From Streptomyces maremycinicus (GTDB lineage Bacteria; Actinomycetota; Actinomycetes; Streptomycetales; Streptomycetaceae): a DNA stretch of 64,000 nucleotides. The notes beneath the pieces are model-generated. The model was given only the letters and a program-made list of their open reading frames with translations, was not told where the DNA came from and searched no databases. The translations under genes and the position numbers were made by a program. The DNA lies in NCBI RefSeq assembly GCF_001184025.1, contig NZ_BBYG01000019.1, positions 248,001-312,000 of the forward strand. Reading direction: 5' to 3'. Below are positions 51,294 through 58,488 of this stretch, in pieces; position 1 is the first letter of the stretch, and each line of letters opens with the position of its first letter.

Positions 51294-53639
51294 TCAGGGC
51301 CGCTGACGCCGATGGATCGCGCGCAGGACGCGCCGTACGCAGGTGGAGGCCGGGTGTTGCCGGGCCATGCGGGCGACATGGAAGTCGGCCCGGCGGAGGA
51401 GCTCGGCAGAGGAGAAATCCGGTACGAACCCCTCCAGGAACAGGCACAGTTCCCCGTCCCTGTCGCCGGCCAGCAGCCACTGCTCCAGCAAGGCCCACGC
51501 CAGCCCCGAGTAGGCCGGGTCGACCAGCGCGTGCTGCCACAACAGCAGCAGGGACGCGGCCCGTTCGGGGTCGGCCATGGCCTGGCCGACGAGCGCCGGC
51601 CGGGACGGCAGCTCCGGCCCGACGGCGTACGGGCCGAGCACGATCAGGGTCCCGACCGCGTGCCGGAGCGGGGACGCGTCGTTGTCCGGATGCCGGACCC
51701 ACCGGCCGAGTGCCTCGGCCACCGGCTCGGCGCCGTCGGGCGTCAGAAACAGCGCGGCGGTCGCGTAGGCGACGGAGGCGTAGCGGACGGGTGTGCGCCG
51801 GCCGCCGAGTTCCTCCAGCGCCCGCAGTGTGCCCCGAACGTCCCGGGTGCCCACCACGGTGCCGTAGGTGCGGGCGGCGCTGTCCTGGAGTTGTGGTGAG
51901 GGGCTGCGGGCCCAGTCGGCGACCTGCCGATCGATCCGCGCCGTCAGCCACGGGTCCTCGGCCCCGACGGCCACCGCGAGGGCCAGGGCGGCGTACTGCC
52001 GGTCCCGCGCCGACTTGCTGCGGGCCCAGAGCTGCACCAGATCCCGGTAGACGCTGTCGAAGTCGTGGCGCAGCAGGAGGCCGGCGATGACCGAGGCCCG
52101 TGACCGGACTCGTTCCAGCCGGTCTTCGGTCAGCTTTTGCAGCCACCGCAACAGCGGTGCCCGCAGCCACCCCGGTCCGTGCCAGACGACCTCGATCAAG
52201 CTCGCCATCAGCTCCGGCTCCGCCAGCCGGACACGGCGCGGATTGTCGGTCCCGGGGTCCGGCGACGCGGCGACGCCCGCGCCGGACTCGGCCAACCGGT
52301 CCAGAGCAAGGTCGAAGACCCGGCGCTCAGGGGCGGCTTCCCGGGTCTCGGCCCGCCGCACCTCGTCACAGAGCAGTGTTCCCACGCGGATGAAGTCGGA
52401 CAGCGGCAGGCCGTCACAGAGGACGTAGGCGATGCGCAACGGCTGTTCATGAGGGTCGAGAACGTTCGCGGAGGCGGTCAGGCCGAGCAGGTTCCGGGCC
52501 AGGGTGCGCAGCCGGTTGCGCCAGGCGCCGAACGCCTGGCCGAGTTCCTCCGGGGGGCGGTGCAGGAAGGTGGCCAGCGTGCCGGCCAGCGACACGGCCT
52601 CACGGACCGGCAGGTTCGCACCGAGTTCGTCGTTCACGCGCGGGTCCCGAAGGACGTCGCGCAGGAACTCGCGCAGAGCGTGCTGCGGGCAGTGGTCCCC
52701 CGTGTGCTCCTCGGCACGGTGCCGCTGAAGCGCGGACTCCAGATGCGCCTCGAGCACCTGCTTGAGCTCGGGGCCGGTGTGCCGGAACGCATACGGTGAC
52801 AACGTGTCGATCTCGGCTCCGGCGCCTTCCGCGATGAGTACCACGGATGCCCCGATCGAGCCGGCTCGCAGCGCCAGCAACTCAAGCGTGGCCGGTGTGG
52901 GGAGCTCGGTGCCCAGGTCCAGCACGACGCCGTACCCCCGGGTGAGATGCAGGTCGGCCTGCTCGGCCAGCGCCTGTGCCAGCCCCGTACCCCCGCTGTA
53001 CAGCACGGCGACGCGGTCGCCGGCGCAGGCGTCGGCCAACAGGACCCGGGCCGTGGTGTCCCGTCCGCTCCCCTTCGGCCCGATCAGGAGGACGAGGTGG
53101 CTCCTCTTCAGGCAGTCGGCCATCATCGGGTGATCGGGGACCGGTCGGTGCAATCGGTGGCGCTGCTGGATGTCGTCGGAGGCCAGCGGCGTCTGCTGGA
53201 ACTCGACGGGCTGAGGGCCGTTCAGGTTCAGGGAGAACGCCGTGTTGTTGTGGCCGCCGTGGACATTCGCGTTGCCGGTGGCATGGCGGATGATGAAGGA
53301 GAAGTTCTCGGGGGAGATCTGCTCGTCCGTGTCGCCCTCGTCCCGGGCGGCCCGCGGTGACCGAAGCCCGGGCAGCTGTGTGCCGGAGGAGCGCGAGGCG
53401 CCCCCGGCCTCCTGGCGGTCGTCCCTGACGCCACCGTCGTCGCGATGTCTCGCGGGTTCGCGTTCGTCGGAGGACGCTTCCGCGCCGCCGCCTTGTCGCG
53501 GGTCGTGCGGGACAGGGCCCGGCTCACCGGCGCCGTCGTACTGGTGCGGGAGTTCCGCGACGGGCAGGTCCGGTTCGGAGGCGGCGGGGCCGGTCTCGCT
53601 CCCGACGCCCTCCGCCGGGAGTTCTGGACTCGTGCTCAC
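51294..53639 (-). CDS. STAND/NLR-like P-loop protein with N-terminal Gly/Asn motif
   Basis: 781 residues. Residues 1-110 are disordered and acidic; 113-137 hold a Gly/Asn motif (FSFIIRHATGNANVHGGHNN) similar to the tail of the TIR protein. A P-loop domain starts about 180: LVLLIGPKGSGRDTTARVLL is a Walker A in which the usual Lys-Ser/Thr is Arg-Asp-Thr, so nucleotide hydrolysis may be altered. VVLDLG and VVLIAEG near 225-260 could be Walker B strands. The C-terminal 400 residues are helical and HEAT/TPR-like (YAALALAVAVGAEDPWL; RYASVAYATAALFLT), a likely sensor region. GTG start overlaps the TIR stop by 4 bases. Confidence 0.78.
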   Translation of the reverse strand: MSTSPELPAEGVGSETGPAASEPDLPVAELPHQYDGAGEPGPVPHDPRQGGGAEASSDEREPARHRDDGGVRDDRQEAGGASRSSGTQLPGLRSPRAARDEGDTDEQISPENFSFIIRHATGNANVHGGHNNTAFSLNLNGPQPVEFQQTPLASDDIQQRHRLHRPVPDHPMMADCLKRSHLVLLIGPKGSGRDTTARVLLADACAGDRVAVLYSGGTGLAQALAEQADLHLTRGYGVVLDLGTELPTPATLELLALRAGSIGASVVLIAEGAGAEIDTLSPYAFRHTGPELKQVLEAHLESALQRHRAEEHTGDHCPQHALREFLRDVLRDPRVNDELGANLPVREAVSLAGTLATFLHRPPEELGQAFGAWRNRLRTLARNLLGLTASANVLDPHEQPLRIAYVLCDGLPLSDFIRVGTLLCDEVRRAETREAAPERRVFDLALDRLAESGAGVAASPDPGTDNPRRVRLAEPELMASLIEVVWHGPGWLRAPLLRWLQKLTEDRLERVRSRASVIAGLLLRHDFDSVYRDLVQLWARSKSARDRQYAALALAVAVGAEDPWLTARIDRQVADWARSPSPQLQDSAARTYGTVVGTRDVRGTLRALEELGGRRTPVRYASVAYATAALFLTPDGAEPVAEALGRWVRHPDNDASPLRHAVGTLIVLGPYAVGPELPSRPALVGQAMADPERAASLLLLWQHALVDPAYSGLAWALLEQWLLAGDRDGELCLFLEGFVPDFSSAELLRRADFHVARMARQHPASTCVRRVLRAIHRRQRP

Positions 53640-54289
53640 GGGCGCCCCTGGTCGTCGTCCTCGGGGACGGATGCGGGGGTCCTGGCGGCGGAGCCGTGGT
53701 TGTTGATCGTGTTGCGCGAGCCACCGTAGATGTGGCTGCCGCCGCTGATCCGGTCGATGTTGAAGGTGGTTGCGCCGTCTGCCCCTGTGCCTTCGCTCTC
53801 GCGGTTGCTCCGCGCGTGACGTAGATCGGGGATCGTCCTGCGGATCGCGGCGATGAGGGGCGGGAGGTCGATGTGTTCCTGGTGCGGCCGGAAGTAGCAC
53901 GCCTGATGGTGCGTCAAGGCCTGTAGTTCGGAGGGGAGTTCACTGGTGTCGGGGAGTCGCGCGTTGTCGATCAGGACGGGAATGACGGGCGTCTCGTAGG
54001 CGAGGGCGAGAGCGATCTCCTTGCGGACCCAGTCGTTTGCGTCGTCGATGTAACGCCGGCCGGCGTTGTCCTGCACGGATGCCCAGCGGGATCCCATGAC
54101 CGCGAGCAGGAGGTCGCACTTCCTGACGGCTCGTTCGAGTTGCTTCCGGTAGTCGAGGCCGTGGAGGAGGCTGCGCTGGTCCCGGAACACTGCCTCCGCG
54201 CCGAACTCGTTCCGGAGTGCGCTGTCGAGTTGCGGGCCGACACAATCCGTGTCCGCGCGACGGAAGTTGATGAAGATGTTGGGGGCCAT
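53636..54289 (-). CDS. TIR-domain protein, first gene of the operon
   Basis: 217 residues. TIR domain 1-155: NIFINFRRADTD (box 1), AVFRDQRSLLHGLDYRKQLE, CDLLLAVMGSRW and NDWVRKEIALALAYETPVIPVL. Glu91 in WVRKE is the expected NADase glutamate, so catalysis (NAD breakdown or signal nucleotide) is plausible. Residues 175-199 carry NIDRISGGSHIYGGSRNT, a Gly/Asn motif echoed at the head of the next protein. Start MAPNIFINF with GAGGAG 4 bases upstream; longer Met to 54376 is unsupported. Confidence 0.88.
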   Translation of the reverse strand: MAPNIFINFRRADTDCVGPQLDSALRNEFGAEAVFRDQRSLLHGLDYRKQLERAVRKCDLLLAVMGSRWASVQDNAGRRYIDDANDWVRKEIALALAYETPVIPVLIDNARLPDTSELPSELQALTHHQACYFRPHQEHIDLPPLIAAIRRTIPDLRHARSNRESEGTGADGATTFNIDRISGGSHIYGGSRNTINNHGSAARTPASVPEDDDQGRP

Positions 54290-54573
54290 GCTGCTCCTCG
54301 TTCTGTGCGGGAGGGGATGCGGCGGCTCGCCCGCGGCGGCATCGGGCATGCGCGAGGCCGCCGCGTGGCTGAGCAAGGTGGGTGAACCTGACGTTTTCAG
54401 CCGTCTGGAGGGCGGTCAACGGTGTTGCCTGGGGACACTTCCGTCGGCAACAGGACACAGGCGGCCGCGGGGACACGCGTGGGGGCGGGAGGTGACGGGG
54501 GAGCCCGGCCGCACGGGAGATCTCGCGAGGCCCGTGTCCGACCGGCCCGCAGCGGGAGTGCCGCGCGGGCAGG

Positions 54574-55902
54574 TCAGACCCCGGAGCCTCCGTGCGGGTG
54601 CGGTACAAGGTTGCCGCTCAGGCTGGCGGCGATGACGGGAAGGACATCACGGGCCGCGGCGTGTCTGTTCCGGCTGGTCAGCGCCGACCGGAGTTGTCTC
54701 ACGTCGGTCCGTACGGTGGCCGAGTCGGTCGTCACGACGTCGCGGGCCACGGACTCGGCCACCACGCAGGCGCGCTCGATCTCGCCAGCGTCCACCAGGG
54801 CCAGGGCCAGCCGCGCTCCGTGGCGGGCCCTGGCGCGCGCGGCGTGCGGCGCGATGGCGTGCTGGCCGGTGTCGAGCAGGGTGACCGCGGCCTCCGGTCG
54901 GCCGAGCTCCCTCATGCACCAGGCTGTGACGAAGGCGGTGAGGTCGGGAAGATGCGTGCCGCCCAGGGCCGGATCGCCGTCCCCGTGCGGCCACGGCTCG
55001 TTCATGAGGTCGGCGCCCCGGTCCAGGGCCCGGCGGCAGGCGTCCTCGTCGCCGAGAAGCGCGTGTCCCTGAGCCTCGCGCTGCGCGGCCAGTGCCCGGA
55101 TACGGCGGCCCCCGGCTCGCGTCTCCGCAGCCCTGGCAAGTGCGACGGTGGCGTGCGAATCATCCTGATACAGGGCGAGTTCGGCCCGCCGCAGCAAGGT
55201 GTACGCCACGAGCTCCTGGTCGCCGACGGCCTCGGCGAGTTCGGCCGACTGGTCGGTCCAGCACCGTGCTGCCCGATCGTCACCGGCCTCCTGCCACATC
55301 CAGCCCGTGTACTCGGCGAAACGTGCGGCGAGCCGCAGGACGGCGCCCCGGTGCGCGAGCGGAGTGCTGCGCCCCAAGCCGCGGAGAGTGGCCGTAGCCG
55401 CCGTGCTCAGGGGGAGTACCACCGCCGGGCCGGAGAACTGGCCGAGCCGGCGGTATTCACGGAACAGGTTCTGGAACACCGGCAGTGCCGCTTCCACCGT
55501 CGCGGCCTCGTGCCCGCCGAGAGTGATGGCGGTGTGCGCCACGACCGCGGGCGCCCTGCCCGTCGGCGAGGTGACCGGGCCGAGGGATGTGAAGTCGCTT
55601 TCTCCGTCGTCGTGCAGATGGAACGACCAGGAGACGGCGTCCATCGGTGCGGACGAGAGGAAGTCCCCGTTCCGGCTTTCGGACGGTCCCGGTGCCAGCA
55701 GCGCGGCGAGTTCTCCCTTCGCGCGAAGCTTGGCGTCGAGCGCTCGGGCGATCCTGCCCGTGGGTGTGGCGAGTCCGCGCTCGATCTTGCTCAGGTACGA
55801 CTTCGAGATGTAGACGTCAGCGGCCAGTTGGGCCAGCGACATCGCGGACTCGTGCCTTTTCCGGCGCAGTTCTGGGCCGAAGTCCGACCGGGCTGGTGAC
55901 AT
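54574..55902 (-). CDS. XRE-family regulator with TPR-like region
   Basis: 442 residues. An N-terminal HTH (LAQLAADVYISKSYLSKIERG) is followed by about 320 residues of TPR-type helices (LLRRAELALYQDDSHATVALARAAE; ALLGDEDACRRALDRGADL). This plan is common among Streptomyces regulators that sense peptides or partner proteins. GGGGAG lies 5-9 bases before ATG 55902. It is 284 bases upstream of the TIR operon on the same strand; the 54290-54573 gap is GC-rich without an obvious terminator, so the regulator may control or be part of the operon. Not proven. Confidence 0.82.
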   Translation of the reverse strand: MSPARSDFGPELRRKRHESAMSLAQLAADVYISKSYLSKIERGLATPTGRIARALDAKLRAKGELAALLAPGPSESRNGDFLSSAPMDAVSWSFHLHDDGESDFTSLGPVTSPTGRAPAVVAHTAITLGGHEAATVEAALPVFQNLFREYRRLGQFSGPAVVLPLSTAATATLRGLGRSTPLAHRGAVLRLAARFAEYTGWMWQEAGDDRAARCWTDQSAELAEAVGDQELVAYTLLRRAELALYQDDSHATVALARAAETRAGGRRIRALAAQREAQGHALLGDEDACRRALDRGADLMNEPWPHGDGDPALGGTHLPDLTAFVTAWCMRELGRPEAAVTLLDTGQHAIAPHAARARARHGARLALALVDAGEIERACVVAESVARDVVTTDSATVRTDVRQLRSALTSRNRHAAARDVLPVIAASLSGNLVPHPHGGSGV

Positions 55903-56134
55903 GGTGACTCCCCGCCTTGCTCCGTTGCTGGACGGAGTTTGCCACACCTCGAAAGAAGATCATCCATTAAATTAATATATGCGAAAGCTAGTCCGAATAA
56001 TGCCGCTCTTTCCGATAGTCAGTTCGCGTGTGGGTGACGTCCACACGACTCCGGTATCCACCACGGGCCCGACCGCGCCGACGCGAGCGCATTGCGGACC
56101 GAAGGTGTCCGCGACCCCCGCTACGTTGCCGTAC
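55903..56134. promoter_or_regulatory. Divergent AT-rich promoter region
   Basis: 232 bases between the XRE regulator and the AlkZ-like gene. The segment 55948-56000 (containing CATTAAATTAATATATGCG) is by far the most AT-rich stretch of the window, a strong candidate for promoters of both genes or a nucleoid-protein site. Confidence 0.6.
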
Positions 56135-57244
56135 ATGACGAAGACGACGTACCCCGCGGGTCCCGTGCTCGGCGCTCGTGCTCTCAACCGTGCCACCCTC
56201 GAACGGCAGTTGCTGCTGCGGCCGTCGTCGATGTCCGCGGGGGCCGCCGTGGAGCATCTGCTGGGGCTCCAGGCGCAGAACGTCAAGCCGCCGTACTACG
56301 CGCTGGCCGCGCGTCTCGACGGGTTCGCCCCGGAGGAACTGTCGACGCTGATGGCCGACCGGGACGCGGTCCGTATCGTCAGCATGCGGTCCACCATCCA
56401 CACCCACACCGCCGACGACTGCCTGTCGCTGCGGCCGTTCGTCCAGCCCGCGCGCGACCGGGAGCTGACCTACTTCCGCAAGGGCCTCGCCGGAGTCGAC
56501 CTGGACCGGCTCGCCTCCCTCGCCCGCGACCTCGTCGAGACCGAGCCGCGCACCATGAAGCAGCTGCGCGAGGCGCTCGCCGCCGAGTGGCCGGACGCCG
56601 ACCCCTCCTCCCTCGCCGTCGCCGCCCGCTGCCGGCTGCCGCTCGTCCAGGTCACCCCGCGCGGACTGTGGGGCAGGAGCGGGCAGGTCACGCTCACCAC
56701 CGCCGAGCACTGGCTGGGTCGGCCCGCCGAGCCCGCCCCGACGGCGGACTCCGTCGTCCTGCGCTATCTGGCCGCCTTCGGTCCGGCCTCCGTCAAGGAC
56801 ATGCAGACCTGGGCCGGCCTGACCCGGCTGCGCGATGCCTTCGAACGCCTGCGCCCGCGCCTGCTCACCTTCCGCGACGAGCAGGGCGTCGAACTCTTCG
56901 ACCTCCCCGACGCGCCGCGCCCCGATCCGCGCACCCCGGCCCCGCCCCGCTTCCTCCCGGAGTTCGACAACCTCCTCCTGTCCCACGCCGACCGCACCCG
57001 GGTCGTCCCGGCCGAGTACTGGGGCCGCTCCTGGCAGGGCAACCAGGCGTACTGCACCCTCCTCGTCGACGGCTTCCTGGCGGGCCTGTGGAAACGGGAG
57101 CAGGACACCCTGGTCGTCGAGCCCTTCGGCACCCTGACCGCGGCCCAGCGGCGGGAGGTCACCGCCGAGGGCGAGCGGATGCTGGCCGTCATGCACCCGG
57201 GGCAGCCCGGTGACATCCGCTTCGGGACCGTCGTACGGCCGTGA
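56135..57244 (+). CDS. AlkZ-like DNA glycosylase (HTH_42 winged-helix family)
   Basis: 369 residues. The family spans the protein with tandem winged helices; the catalytic QxQ motif is Gln46-Ala-Gln48 in LGLQAQNVKPPYYAL, and TIHTHTADDCLSLRP, VQVTPRGLWG and FLPEFDNLLLSHADRTRV are further signatures. The QxQ form (rather than QxD of AlkX/YcaQ) places it with AlkZ-like enzymes, some of which unhook interstrand crosslinks made by genotoxic natural products. No biosynthetic cluster for such a compound is visible here, so it is likely a general AZL member. Start MTKTTYPAGP. Confidence 0.85.
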   Translation: MTKTTYPAGPVLGARALNRATLERQLLLRPSSMSAGAAVEHLLGLQAQNVKPPYYALAARLDGFAPEELSTLMADRDAVRIVSMRSTIHTHTADDCLSLRPFVQPARDRELTYFRKGLAGVDLDRLASLARDLVETEPRTMKQLREALAAEWPDADPSSLAVAARCRLPLVQVTPRGLWGRSGQVTLTTAEHWLGRPAEPAPTADSVVLRYLAAFGPASVKDMQTWAGLTRLRDAFERLRPRLLTFRDEQGVELFDLPDAPRPDPRTPAPPRFLPEFDNLLLSHADRTRVVPAEYWGRSWQGNQAYCTLLVDGFLAGLWKREQDTLVVEPFGTLTAAQRREVTAEGERMLAVMHPGQPGDIRFGTVVRP

Positions 57245-57271
57245 CCGCGCGCTCCGCCGGCGGACGACGAG

Positions 57272-57346
57272 AAGCCCCCACCGGAGGCCGGTGAGGGCTT
57301 GGAGAGGGGGCGCTGCGGGCCGCTCGTGGAGGCTCGCAGCGCCCCC
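57272..57346. terminator. Two successive hairpins between convergent genes
   Basis: First hairpin 57272-57284 with 57288-57300 (12 pairs, one mismatch, loop AGG); second 57306-57320 with 57332-57346 (14 of 15 pairs), followed by TCTTTCCC. They separate the AlkZ-like gene from the convergent trypsin gene. Confidence 0.88.
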
Positions 57347-57402
57347 CGGTCTTTCCCTGAGGGGTGCTCAGGAGTTCTCGGAGACTGCTAGGCGGTGACG
57401 GG

Positions 57403-58194
57403 CTACGAGTTGACCTGCGTCGTCACCAGGCTGGAGAAGGTGGTCAGCCGGGTGTAGACACCCGGGTAACCGGCCTCCGCGCAGCCCTCGCCCCAAGAAG
57501 TGATCCCTGCCAGGACGCCCCCGATGAGCAGGGGACCGCCGCTGTCGCCCTGGCAGGTGTCTACGCCGCCGGATGTGTATCCGGCGCAAACCATGTCGGT
57601 CGCGACGAAGTCGGAACCGTAGGAGCTCTTGCAGCTGGTGTCGGACACGATCGGGACGGTCGCGGTCCGCAGCTGGTTGGAGGAGCTGCCGTTCTCCGAG
57701 GTGGTGCCCCAGCCGATGATGCGGGCGGTGGCGCCGGTCGCGTACACCCCGGTCTGGGAGGAGGAGACGTACGACGCCGTGGTGTACGGCATCGACGTCG
57801 ACAGGGTCAGGACGGCCACGTCGTCACCGTTGGTGGCGTCCGTGTAGTCCGGGTTGATCCAGATCTTGCTGACCCGGCTGACCGTGCCGTTGGTGCCGTT
57901 GAGGTAGGTGCGCCCACCGACGACGCGCACGCTGCTCGTGGTCTCGCCGACCATGCAGTGGGCGGCTGTGACCACCTTGGTCGCCGAGACGAGGGTGCCG
58001 CCGCAGAACTGGTTCTGCGAGGCGTCCGTGATCTGCATCATGAACGGGTACGTCGTGGTCGTGGTCGTGGTGCCGCCGACGATCGGCTGGGGCGCTGCGA
58101 CAGCGGTGGGGGCGCTGAGCAGTGCGGTCGCCGCCGCCGCGGCGGTCGCCGCGAGGACGGCGGCGGGTTTCTTGAACCGGTTGAGCCCGAACAT
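57403..58194 (-). CDS. Secreted trypsin-like serine protease (S1)
   Basis: 263 residues: signal peptide (to about APTAVA-A, residue 34), short propeptide APQP, then mature N terminus IVGG at 38-41. Catalytic triad His79 (TAAHC), Asp125 (GDDVAVL) and Ser218 (GDSGG); Asp212 six residues before Ser gives Arg/Lys specificity. Six Cys residues fit three disulfides. Right after IVGG is a run of seven Thr (bases about 58052-58075, a GTGGTC repeat), where a loop normally varies. Related to Streptomyces griseus trypsin. Start MFGLNRFKKP; AGGAGATCC upstream. Confidence 0.93.
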   Translation of the reverse strand: MFGLNRFKKPAAVLAATAAAAATALLSAPTAVAAPQPIVGGTTTTTTTYPFMMQITDASQNQFCGGTLVSATKVVTAAHCMVGETTSSVRVVGGRTYLNGTNGTVSRVSKIWINPDYTDATNGDDVAVLTLSTSMPYTTASYVSSSQTGVYATGATARIIGWGTTSENGSSSNQLRTATVPIVSDTSCKSSYGSDFVATDMVCAGYTSGGVDTCQGDSGGPLLIGGVLAGITSWGEGCAEAGYPGVYTRLTTFSSLVTTQVNS

Positions 58195-58488
58195 GGATCT
58201 CCTCGGTGGGGGTTGCCGGTGGGGGGTCGCGCGGGCGTGGGGGGTGACACGGGGGTCGCGGGACCGACCCCCGTATGCCCGGGCGAGCGGCACGTCCCTT
58301 AAACTAGGACCCGGCACCCGTTCCCCCCAATGAGGGAACCCCCTAAGGGAGTTGGGGCAGGGAAAACCCTCGGTCGGCTCAGGAAAGCCCCAGCCGCCGC
58401 CGAAGGGTCCCTCAGCGAACCCGGCGCGCGGGGCCCCGCACCCGCTACGGGCGGGGAGCCCCTGAGGGGCAGTTAACCCGCGGATTCC

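Noticed and set aside
47287..54289. Assignment of the operon as Zorya
   Set aside because: Only the OmpA-domain lipoprotein is shared in kind; no MotA/TolQ-like ZorA motif, no helicase and no ZorC-like gene.
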